Part shown: piece after piece, positions 16,586-23,848 of the stretch
Layout: each line of letters opens with the position of its first letter
Numbering within the stretch: the first letter of the stretch is position 1
Origin: an uncultured Porphyromonadaceae bacterium
Lineage (GTDB): Bacteria; Bacteroidota; Bacteroidia; Bacteroidales; Muribaculaceae
Reading direction: 5' to 3'
NCBI GenBank assembly: GCA_937901905.1
Contig: CALDIF010000005.1
Span: 1-30,504, forward strand
DNA length: 30,504 nucleotides
Position numbers and translations under genes: made by a program
The notes under the pieces: generated by a model
The model's input: only the letters and a program-made list of their open reading frames with translations
Database searches by the model: none
What the model was told of the DNA's origin: nothing

Positions 16586-17550
16586 TGTGTCGCATCGTTG
16601 TACTTGACGGTTACGCCTGTGTGGCGGGAGACCTCGACTGGACCGACTTCAAAACCCGTTGTGCCGGCGAGGTGACGATTTATGATCGCACCCTGCCCGG
16701 ACAAGTGGTTGACCGCGCCCGTGATGCCGAGGTGTTGCTCTCCAATAAGGTTGTTCTAACTGCCGAAATGTTGAGACAAATGCCACACCTGCGCTACATC
16801 GGTGTAATGGCGACCGGTTACAACATTCTCGATATAGCCGAGGCTCGCAGTCGTGGCATTGTCGTGACCAACGTGCCTGCCTACAGCACACCGAGCGTTG
16901 CCCAACTGACTATTGCACACCTGTTGAACATCACCAATGCGGTGGGGCAATATTCCGCCGAGGCTCACTCCGGCGTGTGGAGCAAATGTGCCGATTTCAC
17001 CTATTTGAGTGCCCCTGTAATCGAATTGGATGGCAAAGTGATGGGTATAGTGGGTTGCGGTGCTATAGGCAGTCGCGTGGCTGCAATGGCTTCGGCTCTT
17101 GGTATGAGCGTTATTGCATTGACAAGTAAACCGCAATCGGCATTGCCCACCGGCATCACGCGTGTCGATAATTTGGATCGGTTGCTCTCGCTCGCCGATG
17201 TGGTGAGCCTTCACTGTCCGCTCACCGCCGCGACACGAGGCATGATAGGGGAGCGCGAGTTGGCATTGATGAAGCCCGGTGCAATCCTGCTCAACACGGC
17301 GCGCGGACTTCTCGTTGACGAGCGTGCTCTCGCTGCCGCTCTGCACAACGGTCACTTGCTCGCTGCCGGACTTGATGTAATGGCTGTTGAACCTCCACCG
17401 ACCGACCACCCCTTGCTCGCCGAGCCACGTTGTTTTATCACGCCGCACATCGGTTGGGCAAGCCGCGAGTCACGCGCACGGCTGATGTCTACCGTTACCG
17501 ATAATGTAGTGGCTTATCTTGCCGGCTCGCCGGTCAATGTTGTCACTTGA
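16585..17550 (+). CDS. D-2-hydroxyacid dehydrogenase (glycerate/hydroxypyruvate reductase-like)
   Basis: 321-residue NAD-dependent dehydrogenase of the D-isomer-specific 2-hydroxyacid family. The nucleotide-binding motif is GIVGCGAIG (residues 154-162); the catalytic triad is R240 (NTARG), E269 (AVEPP) and H288 (TPHIGWAS). The PHIGWAS form and LPxxT-type spacing resemble hydroxypyruvate reductase/glycerate dehydrogenase (HprA-like). It is translationally coupled to lpxA by a one-base stop/start overlap. The actual 2-oxoacid substrate is not fixed by sequence, and a role linked to lipid A is not implied. Confidence 0.87.
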   Translation: MCRIVVLDGYACVAGDLDWTDFKTRCAGEVTIYDRTLPGQVVDRARDAEVLLSNKVVLTAEMLRQMPHLRYIGVMATGYNILDIAEARSRGIVVTNVPAYSTPSVAQLTIAHLLNITNAVGQYSAEAHSGVWSKCADFTYLSAPVIELDGKVMGIVGCGAIGSRVAAMASALGMSVIALTSKPQSALPTGITRVDNLDRLLSLADVVSLHCPLTAATRGMIGERELALMKPGAILLNTARGLLVDERALAAALHNGHLLAAGLDVMAVEPPPTDHPLLAEPRCFITPHIGWASRESRARLMSTVTDNVVAYLAGSPVNVVT

Positions 17551-17592
17551 CCGGCAGTGCAACGTTAAAATTACTTGAAAATTGTGTGAGTG

Positions 17593-17624
17593 TTTGTTTT
17601 ATTGAGCCAAAACATGTAAATTTG
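17593..17624 (+). promoter_or_regulatory. Consensus promoter giving a near-leaderless transcript
   Basis: TTTG (17593-17596), 20-bp spacer, TAAATTTG (17617-17624): a full match. The ATG of the next gene is only 5 nt beyond the -7 element, close to or at the predicted transcription start, so the mRNA would have almost no 5' leader. Confidence 0.75.
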
Positions 17625-17628
17625 CGGC

Positions 17629-17949
17629 ATGAAATCGGCTCGACTGCTCATATTGTCGTTGTTAATGGCTTGTGTCGCTGTGGGGACACAGGCTGTTGAG
17701 GTGCCTCGTTCGCTCGACTTGACTCGTCGTGTTGAGGTGCAAGCCGACCATAGTGTGCAGGGCGGTGTGGGTCACATTTCTTTCACTGCCGTGGGCAGCG
17801 AAACGACGTTTCGCGTGTATTCAATCACCGGACAGTTGGTGCGCGTGGTAAAGGTTCCCGCCGATCAAACGATGACTATCGATGTGCCCAAGGGCTTCTA
17901 TATTGTCAAGTGTGGTGATCGTTGGTCACGCAAGGTGGTTGTCAAGTGA
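17629..17949 (+). CDS. Mini exported protein with T9SS-type sorting tail
   Basis: 106 residues: a signal peptide (MKSARLLILSLLMACVAVGTQA), about 25 unassigned residues, then a C-terminal region that looks like a type IX secretion sorting domain (FRVYSITGQLVRVVKVP, a short strand, then GFYIVKCGDRWSRKVVVK). In known T9SS cargo this domain follows a large passenger; here there is essentially no passenger. It has its own strong promoter and is followed after 30 nt by ispE, so it may lead an ispE transcript. The start is fixed by the signal peptide, since the next methionine (residue 13) would destroy it. It could be a tail-only cargo, a decoy or a small surface protein; the function is unknown. 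Confidence 0.75.
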   Translation: MKSARLLILSLLMACVAVGTQAVEVPRSLDLTRRVEVQADHSVQGGVGHISFTAVGSETTFRVYSITGQLVRVVKVPADQTMTIDVPKGFYIVKCGDRWSRKVVVK

Positions 17950-17979
17950 TAATCAACAAGATGATAAAGTGCTTATGAG

Positions 17980-18927
17980 ATGATAACTTATCCGAATGCC
18001 AAGATTAATATCGGTCTCCTCATCGTTGATCGTCGCAATGATGGCTATCACGATCTTGAGACCGTTTTTTATCCCATTCCGCTACATGATGTGTTGGAAA
18101 TAGTGCCGGCGGCAACAGTGTCCTTGACATGTCACGGACGCACGGTTGATTGTCCCGTCGAGCAAAATTTGGTTTTCAAGGCTTGGAAACTGATGCACGA
18201 CCGCCATGGTGTGCCCGAGTGTGAAATACATCTGTATAAGCACATTCCCGACGGTGCCGGTTTGGGGGGCGGTTCGAGTGACGCGTCGTTTACATTAATG
18301 ATGTTAAACGAGATGTTTAACGTGGGACTCGACAGTCAAGCCCTTGCCGCGTTGGCGGTTACGCTCGGTGCCGACTGCCCGTTCTTCGTGTACAACAAGC
18401 CGATGTTAGCGGGCGGCATCGGCGACAGGTTGACACCGTTGCAGGCGACATTGTCAGGTTATACTATGCTGCTTGTTAAACCGCATGTTCATGTTTCGAC
18501 GCGTGAGGCTTATGCCGGAGTGTCGTTGATGAGTAAGTATGGCGCGGTGACTCCCGGCACATGGGTCGATGTGGTTGAGGGCGACTATGACCGCACCGTT
18601 TTTTACAATTATTTCGACCTTGCCGACTTTGATAAACTTGTCAGTCACGATGTGGCATGTGCCATGTCGGTAACCCCATTGCCGATATTCCTGCGATTGC
18701 CCCTGTTTGAGTGGTCGCGATTTGTTGTCAATGAGTTTGAGCGCACGGTGTTTGCCGCTCACCCCGTGTTGACACAAGTCAAGCAGCGTTTGACCGATGC
18801 CGGTGCGGTTTATGCCGCGATGACCGGTAGCGGTTCGGCTTTGTACGGAATATTTGACAATGACAATATGGCAGAAAAAGCACGTGAATATTTTACCGAT
18901 TGCGACACATTTGTCATGAAATTATAA
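17980..18927 (+). CDS. ispE: 4-diphosphocytidyl-2-C-methyl-D-erythritol kinase (IspE)
   Basis: 315-residue GHMP kinase of the MEP pathway; it phosphorylates CDP-methylerythritol on the way to isoprenoid precursors, in the cytosol. PNAKINIGL at residues 5-13 carries the active-site lysine (K8), PDGAGLGGGSSDAS at 90-103 is the ATP loop, GADCPFF carries the catalytic aspartate D132, and MTGSGSALYGIF near the C-terminus is the third GHMP motif. It is somewhat longer than many family members. ATG 17980 gives the expected N-terminus directly at the first strand. It lies 30 nt downstream of the mini T9SS protein and 47 nt upstream of grpE. Confidence 0.94.
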   Translation: MITYPNAKINIGLLIVDRRNDGYHDLETVFYPIPLHDVLEIVPAATVSLTCHGRTVDCPVEQNLVFKAWKLMHDRHGVPECEIHLYKHIPDGAGLGGGSSDASFTLMMLNEMFNVGLDSQALAALAVTLGADCPFFVYNKPMLAGGIGDRLTPLQATLSGYTMLLVKPHVHVSTREAYAGVSLMSKYGAVTPGTWVDVVEGDYDRTVFYNYFDLADFDKLVSHDVACAMSVTPLPIFLRLPLFEWSRFVVNEFERTVFAAHPVLTQVKQRLTDAGAVYAAMTGSGSALYGIFDNDNMAEKAREYFTDCDTFVMKL

Positions 18928-18974
18928 ATGTGGCGCGTTGTGTGCAATGCGTGCGTGAATAAATCACACGAACT

Positions 18975-19577
18975 ATGGCAAATAAAGACGATAAAGAGAA
19001 ACAGGAGTTGGAAGAGCAACTCAGCGGGCAAGATGCTAACGTGTCCGATAATGTCGAAGAAGAAACGATAGAGGTTACCGAAGGTGAGCCGGCTGATGAT
19101 GTGGCTACCGACCCTGAGCCTGCGTTGACCGAGGAGGAGCGACTTCGCGTTGAGTTGGCCGACCAAAAGAAGGCTTACTTGTTGTTGATGGCCGACTTTG
19201 ACAATTATCGCAAGCGCACCTTGCGTGAAAAACAAGATATGCTCAAGACGGCTACCGAGCGTGCCATGGGCGAATTGCTGCCCGTTGTCGATGATGTCGA
19301 GCGGGCATTGCAAATGATGCAGACTGCGACAGATGTCGATGCCTTGCGCGAGGGCGTGTCGTTGATATATGACAAGTTTGTCAAGTATCTCGCTTCACAG
19401 GGTGTGAAACCCATCGAGTCGACCGGTGAAGACTTTGATCCCGATTTTCATGAAGCAATCACGATGTTCCCGGCAACCGACGAGAGCCGGCGCGGCAAGG
19501 TGATAGACACCACAACTCGCGGTTACATGATACACGACAAGGTCTTGCGGCACGCCAAAGTTGTTGTAGGACAGTAA
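18975..19577 (+). CDS. grpE: GrpE, nucleotide exchange factor of DnaK
   Basis: 200 residues. Accelerates ADP release from DnaK. The N-terminal ~55 residues are very acidic and probably disordered; then comes the long dimerisation helix with the family stretch LLLMADFDNYRKRTLREK, followed by LLPVVDDVERAL, and the beta-wing ending RGYMIHDKVLRHAKVVVG. Length is usual. dnaJ follows after 12 nt. dnaK is not in the window. No heat-shock operator is recognised in the 47-nt gap upstream. Confidence 0.95.
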   Translation: MANKDDKEKQELEEQLSGQDANVSDNVEEETIEVTEGEPADDVATDPEPALTEEERLRVELADQKKAYLLLMADFDNYRKRTLREKQDMLKTATERAMGELLPVVDDVERALQMMQTATDVDALREGVSLIYDKFVKYLASQGVKPIESTGEDFDPDFHEAITMFPATDESRRGKVIDTTTRGYMIHDKVLRHAKVVVGQ

Positions 19578-19589
19578 AACGTTTCAGTT

Positions 19590-20765
19590 ATGGCAAAACG
19601 AGACTATTACGAAATACTCGGTGTTGATCGCAATGTGAGCGCCTCGGACTTGAAGAAGGCTTATCACAAGGCGGCGTTGCAATATCACCCCGACCGCCAG
19701 CAGGGGAAGAGCGATGCCGAGAAAAAACAAGCCGAGGAGAAGTTCAAAGAGGCGGCTGAAGCCTACGAGGTACTGAGCGACCCCGACAAACGTGCCCGAT
19801 ATGACCAATACGGTCACGCTGCCTTTGACGGAGCCGGCGGTTTCCAATCGTCGGGCGACATGAGCGACCTGTTGAGGCACTTCGCCGAGATGTTCGGCAG
19901 TGCGTCGGGTGGCTTCGGTTTCGGCTTTGACGACTTGTTCGGTGGTGGCGGTGGCAGTCGTTCCACACGTCAACGTCGTGGTAAAGACCTGCTCATACAC
20001 CTCAACCTGACCCTTGCCGAAATTGCTCACGGAGCCGAGAAGAAACTCAAGATACCTCACAAGGTGTCGTGCCGGGCTTGCCGCGGTACGGGAGCCAAAG
20101 ACGGCACCGCACTCGAGACATGTCCCACTTGTGGGGGCAATGGAGTGGAGGTGCGTATGCAGCGCACACCGCTCGGCATCATGCAGAGTCAGCAAGTGTG
20201 CCACACCTGCGGTGGCAGCGGTAAGCGCATTAAACAACGTTGCACCGAGTGCTACGGCACGGGCTTGCTCCAAAAGGAAGATGTCGTTGATGTTAGTATC
20301 CCGGCAGGTGTCGCTACCGGTATGCAACTCACCAAGAAGGGTGCCGGTGACGAGGCTCCCGGAGGTGGTGCGCCCGGCGACCTCTACATCGAGATTGAGG
20401 AGATTGCCGATGCCAATTTGCACCGTATTGATGATGACTTGGTCTATAACCTGATGATCGATTTCCCGACAGCGGCGCTCGGCGGAAAAGTTGAAGTGCC
20501 CACGGTTGACGGGAAAGTGTTACTTACAATCGATCCCGGCACTCAACCGGGCACCGTATTGCGCCTGCGCGGTAAGGGTATACCTCACTTGAGGGCTTAC
20601 GGCAACGGTGACCTGCGCGTGAACGTGATGGTTTACGTGCCACAGTCGCTCGATAGTGATGAGCGTGCCGCCGTCGAGCAGTTGTCGCGCGGCACTCATG
20701 CACGCCCCGGAGAGGGCGTGAAAAAGACTCTTTTCTCGAGACTCAAACATCTGTTCGATAAGTAA
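19590..20765 (+). CDS. dnaJ: DnaJ, Hsp40 co-chaperone
   Basis: 391 residues, full-length type I DnaJ. The J domain carries HPD at residues 33-35; a G/F-rich linker runs from about 80 to 124 (GGFGFGFDDLFGGGGG). Four CxxCxGxG zinc motifs lie at 161-168 (CRACRGTG), 178-185 (CPTCGGNG), 204-211 (CHTCGGSG) and 218-225 (CTECYGTG). The C-terminal substrate-binding domain follows (LRLRGKGIPHLRAYGNGDL). It stimulates DnaK ATPase and hands over unfolded clients; the GrpE gene is 12 nt upstream. Confidence 0.96.
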   Translation: MAKRDYYEILGVDRNVSASDLKKAYHKAALQYHPDRQQGKSDAEKKQAEEKFKEAAEAYEVLSDPDKRARYDQYGHAAFDGAGGFQSSGDMSDLLRHFAEMFGSASGGFGFGFDDLFGGGGGSRSTRQRRGKDLLIHLNLTLAEIAHGAEKKLKIPHKVSCRACRGTGAKDGTALETCPTCGGNGVEVRMQRTPLGIMQSQQVCHTCGGSGKRIKQRCTECYGTGLLQKEDVVDVSIPAGVATGMQLTKKGAGDEAPGGGAPGDLYIEIEEIADANLHRIDDDLVYNLMIDFPTAALGGKVEVPTVDGKVLLTIDPGTQPGTVLRLRGKGIPHLRAYGNGDLRVNVMVYVPQSLDSDERAAVEQLSRGTHARPGEGVKKTLFSRLKHLFDK

Positions 20766-20786
20766 ATTCGCCGGTTGTCGGTTATT

Positions 20787-21710
20787 ATGTCGCGTCGTGA
20801 CCGCAAGGGCAATGTGCCTCATGATAATAATCGCGCCTCGTTATTCACCGTGCGCGAGTCGATGCCGTTACTCGACCTGGTGATGAAGTTGCTTGACGGT
20901 ATCAGTCGCAACAAGGCAAAGTCACTCTTGAGCCACGGTGCCGTGAGTGTTGACGGACGTGTAGCCACACATGTGGACTTCGTGGTGTCCGAAGGTTCAA
21001 CAGTGCTTATCTCTCGCGGTAAACCGTCGGCTGCCGACAGCAGCCCTCATTATAACATAGTCTATGAGGACCGTTGGCTCATCGTTGTCGACAAGGCAGA
21101 GGGCGTTCTCTCAATGCCCGTCGGCGCACATAGTCTCAACATGAAGTCGCTGCTCGATCGTTATCTCGCTGCGAAAGGTTCGCGATGTACTGCTCATGTG
21201 GTTCATCGGCTCGATTGTCGCACATCAGGACTGATGATGTATGCCAAGAGTACTCCCATTCAGCAGCAGATGCAAGATAATTGGCACGAGAGGGTGTTTG
21301 ATCGCCGTTATGTTGCTGTGGTTGAGGGCGTGCCGGTCGATGACGAGGGTGTCGTGGAAAGTTACTTGCGTGACACGCGCTCAATGACTGTGGTTAGCAC
21401 GCGCGAACAGGTACCCGGTTCGCGATTTGCTTCAACGTCATGGCGTGTATTGGAGCGTGGGGAGCATCGCGCGCTTGTCGAGTTGAGATTGGCAACGGGA
21501 CGTAAGAACCAAATTCGCGTACACATGGCTGAAATAGGTCACCCTGTTGTCGGTGACGGCAAGTACGGCACGCAAGATGACCCCGGCAGTCGCTTGTGCC
21601 TGCATGCCTGCGTGCTGGCATTTACCCACCCCGTTACCGGCGAGCAAATGTCGTTTGACACACCCATTCCGGCACATTTTTACCGCAGTTTATCACATCG
21701 TAACGACTGA
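20787..21710 (+). CDS. RluA-family pseudouridine synthase
   Basis: 307 residues from ATG 20787 (a TTG at 20775 is a less likely start). An N-terminal S4-like RNA-binding segment (ISRNKAKSLLSHGAVSVDGRVA) is followed by the synthase core. HRLDCRTSGLM (residues 140-150) holds the catalytic aspartate D143; the more common form is HRLDxDTSG, and the arginine here in place of D/A is a small variation. Further motifs are RRYVAVVEG, LATGRKNQIRVHMAEIGHPVVGDGKYG and the C-terminal LHA. Probably modifies uridines in 23S rRNA, as RluC/RluD do, but the target cannot be told. It follows dnaJ by 21 nt and converges with the 92-residue gene. Confidence 0.9.
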   Translation: MSRRDRKGNVPHDNNRASLFTVRESMPLLDLVMKLLDGISRNKAKSLLSHGAVSVDGRVATHVDFVVSEGSTVLISRGKPSAADSSPHYNIVYEDRWLIVVDKAEGVLSMPVGAHSLNMKSLLDRYLAAKGSRCTAHVVHRLDCRTSGLMMYAKSTPIQQQMQDNWHERVFDRRYVAVVEGVPVDDEGVVESYLRDTRSMTVVSTREQVPGSRFASTSWRVLERGEHRALVELRLATGRKNQIRVHMAEIGHPVVGDGKYGTQDDPGSRLCLHACVLAFTHPVTGEQMSFDTPIPAHFYRSLSHRND

Positions 21711-21724
21711 CACGCTCACGTGTC
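21709..21724. terminator. Small hairpin between convergent genes
   Basis: GACACG (21709-21714) and CGTGTC (21719-21724) enclose a 4-nt loop in the 15-bp gap between the RluA stop and the 92-residue gene's stop. It is symmetric, so it could act for both strands, but there is no T-tract. Confidence 0.3.
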
Positions 21725-21725
21725 G

Positions 21726-22004
21726 TCACAACGTGTTATAAACCACTCTCACACGTTTGCCCACAGGCACCGACAACGTGGAGAGTGATTTTGCTGTGTC
21801 TTGTAAGTTCAATGACAACTCTCCTTCTTGATAATCATCGGGTACGATGACCACAGGCGAGTCAATGTATCTGACATCGGCTTGCTCGGTCTCAAAGGGT
21901 TCACAACTCACCAGTCGTCCCTCGTTGTCAATGGTGGTGACGTGATTGATGAGTACTCGTGACACTCCGGCAACGATGGTGTAATTAGCGATAAAACGTG
22001 TCAT
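21726..22004 (-). CDS. Small protein of unknown function (possible relic of an amidohydrolase N-terminus)
   Basis: 92 residues with no signal peptide or membrane segment. Its ATG overlaps the stop of the DUF4296 lipoprotein gene (ATGA), so it is translationally coupled and the last gene of the ileS cluster. The first half (MTRFIANYTIVAGVSRVLINHVTTIDNEGRLVSCEPF and then VVIVPD) resembles the small beta-sandwich that opens amidohydrolase-superfamily enzymes, which I recall sitting in this position in some Bacteroidales, but the metal-binding HxH region is absent. This is a weak, unaided resemblance. The second half has no recognised features. Confidence 0.55.
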   Translation of the reverse strand: MTRFIANYTIVAGVSRVLINHVTTIDNEGRLVSCEPFETEQADVRYIDSPVVIVPDDYQEGELSLNLQDTAKSLSTLSVPVGKRVRVVYNTL

Positions 22005-22816
22005 CGTGAGCGACTGACCTTGCGGTGTGAGGAGATATAGTTATATTGCTTTGAGTCGAGACGAGTGCGAAGCAAACACAGGCTGTCGATATATCCGACC
22101 CCCACCGGCTCGGTGCTGTTATATGCGATATATCCGTGAATGCGCCGCGGTTTCTCAGTTGAGTCGGTTTGGATTGCAATGCGTGTCCACCCGTTGTAAT
22201 TGGTCGTGCGTGTCATGAAGTGGGTCGTGCCGTCGTTATAATCGGCTGCAAGCATGATGCACAAGCGCGAGTTTTGGGTCAGATACTTGAAGATGAGTTC
22301 ATAGCGGTCGCCCGGCTCGGGATCGCGATCGTCAAGGGCCTCGAAATTGAAGTAGGTGAACTGTCCTTGTGTCGGCGCGAGTACCAGGATGCGCTCGGGT
22401 GCCGCCCACAAGTCGGCAGTGTCGCCCACGCTGGCGTAACGCTTGGGACCGTGTGACTCGCCGTTGTAGGGTTTGTCATTAGGAATGGAGACACCGTGTT
22501 TCTCAAGTCGTTCAACCGTGCGGTCGAGCACATCGTGATAAACCTCCATGTTGTGGGCGTACCACACCAGTGACGAGTCATAGTCACGCATTGTAAATCC
22601 GTGCTGTTCCACGGCACTCTGTTTCAGCGCGAGACGGGCACTGTCGGTTGTGAATTCCGAAGCGTTAAGTTCAATGTAGGCATCGGCGAGCAACATGTCG
22701 GTCATGATGGCAGACATGTCGTCCTCGTTGATAATGCCTCGCGGAGTCTTGCCACAAGCCGCGAGCAACAAGCACCCCACGAGTAGGCTTACTATTGACT
22801 TACGGCTGCTCATCAT
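22001..22816 (-). CDS. DUF4296-family lipoprotein
   Basis: 271 residues from ATG 22816 (MMSSRKSIV). Lipoprotein signal with lipobox LLAAC followed by GKTPRGIINEDDMSAIMTDMLLADAYIE, the typical opening of DUF4296 proteins, which in Bacteroidetes commonly lie next to lspA. The DUF4296 domain covers about the first 120 residues; the remaining ~150 are a less conserved beta-rich region. Function is unknown; localisation should be periplasmic face or outer membrane. Its start lies inside the 3' end of lspA (overlap ~17 nt), so the two are translationally coupled. A longer frame from 22858 would bury the signal peptide and is rejected. Confidence 0.8.
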   Translation of the reverse strand: MMSSRKSIVSLLVGCLLLAACGKTPRGIINEDDMSAIMTDMLLADAYIELNASEFTTDSARLALKQSAVEQHGFTMRDYDSSLVWYAHNMEVYHDVLDRTVERLEKHGVSIPNDKPYNGESHGPKRYASVGDTADLWAAPERILVLAPTQGQFTYFNFEALDDRDPEPGDRYELIFKYLTQNSRLCIMLAADYNDGTTHFMTRTTNYNGWTRIAIQTDSTEKPRRIHGYIAYNSTEPVGVGYIDSLCLLRTRLDSKQYNYISSHRKVSRSR

Positions 22817-23423
22817 TGCCGAGGTTGCGAGCGTAAAACAATATAAGCACGGCAACACTCACGGTGAGTGCGGCATCGGCAATATTGAAAACGGGTTGGA
22901 AGAAAATGAAATGCTCTCCGCCTATCCACGGCAACCATTCGGGCCAGTCCCACGAGGCAAGGGGAAAGTATAACATGTCAACGACACGACCGTAGAACCA
23001 TGGCGCATACCCGCCTGCCGCAGGAAAAGCCTCGGCAATGTGGGTAAATGAGGACGCGTCGAACAATCGCCCGTAGAAGATGCAGTCAATGACATTGCCG
23101 GCGGCACCGGCAGTGATGCCGGCAATGCAAGCCACATAACCGCGTGGCACCGTTGCCGCGTGGCGCAGACGATACAAGTACCACGTGAAGGCAATCACCG
23201 CAATGATGCGAAAGCAGGTCAAAAACAGTTTGCCTCCCAGTTCCCAACCGAATGCCATGCCGTTGTTCTCGATGAATTGTATCTTGAACCACGAGAACAC
23301 ATCGTAGGACTCGCCGTAGTAGAAGTGGGTTTTCACCCACACCTTCACAGCCTGGTCAAGCAAGATGACGACAACTATAATGAGCGACGCGAGTGCACCG
23401 TTCGACAATTTTCTATTGCTCAT
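22800..23423 (-). CDS. lspA: Lipoprotein signal peptidase (LspA, signal peptidase II)
   Basis: 207-residue inner-membrane aspartyl protease that cleaves prolipoproteins before the lipid-modified cysteine. Four hydrophobic segments are visible. Conserved sites: LLDQAVKVWV near residue 21, NNGMAFGW near 53, GAAGNVID (106-113), and the catalytic aspartates D149 in GRVVDM and D183 in FNIADAAL. It has the insertion between GN-x-ID and GRVVD (about 120-143) and the extra loop before the last aspartate that Bacteroidetes LspA proteins carry, which explains the length above the usual ~160. It sits between the dksA-like gene (21 nt upstream) and the DUF4296 lipoprotein, a possible client. Confidence 0.94.
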   Translation of the reverse strand: MSNRKLSNGALASLIIVVVILLDQAVKVWVKTHFYYGESYDVFSWFKIQFIENNGMAFGWELGGKLFLTCFRIIAVIAFTWYLYRLRHAATVPRGYVACIAGITAGAAGNVIDCIFYGRLFDASSFTHIAEAFPAAGGYAPWFYGRVVDMLYFPLASWDWPEWLPWIGGEHFIFFQPVFNIADAALTVSVAVLILFYARNLGNDEQP

Positions 23424-23444
23424 ATTGTGACCTTGACGGGTTAA

Positions 23445-23822
23445 TCAACGGTGTCGCTGCCGTTCCTCAATTTCCTTGCCCTCAATGGACAGTGTGGCAT
23501 GGGGTACGGCGCGCAATCGTCCCTTGGGTATCAACTTGCCTGTGATGCGACATACACCATAGGTCTTGTTCTCAATGCGAACAAGGGCTCCCTTGAGTTT
23601 CTTGATGAACACTTGTTGACGTTGCACCTGCAAGGCGGCATCTTCCTTTTCACGCGTTGTCGCGCCCTCCTCGAGCATTTTGAATGTGGGATTGCTGTCA
23701 TCAACACGCAATTTCTCGGCATAGTGGTCGAGCAAGGCTTGTGCCTCTTCAAGTTGCTTGAGTATCAACTCCTTAAACTCTTGTAACTCCTCGTCGGAGT
23801 ATCTGACTTGTTGTTCAGCCAT
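23445..23822 (-). CDS. TraR/DksA-family protein lacking the zinc cysteines
   Basis: 125 residues. The N-terminal half is a coiled-coil of charged helices (EELQEFKELILKQLEEAQALLDHYAEKL), followed by NKTYGVCRITGKLIPKGRLRAVPHATL, which aligns with the DksA C-terminal zinc-finger region. Canonical DksA has four zinc-binding cysteines; here only the one in YGVC remains, with T, K and P replacing the others, as is common in Bacteroidetes homologues. Expected role is binding RNA polymerase through the secondary channel, but the equivalence to E. coli DksA is not certain. Located between ileS (26 nt) and lspA (21 nt). Confidence 0.88.
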   Translation of the reverse strand: MAEQQVRYSDEELQEFKELILKQLEEAQALLDHYAEKLRVDDSNPTFKMLEEGATTREKEDAALQVQRQQVFIKKLKGALVRIENKTYGVCRITGKLIPKGRLRAVPHATLSIEGKEIEERQRHR

Positions 23823-23848
23823 GGCGTTGTATTTAATTGTCGTTGTTA

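Noticed and set aside
19584..20423. 279-codon minus-strand frame opposite dnaJ
   Set aside because: Threonine/alanine-rich antisense shadow of a clear DnaJ.
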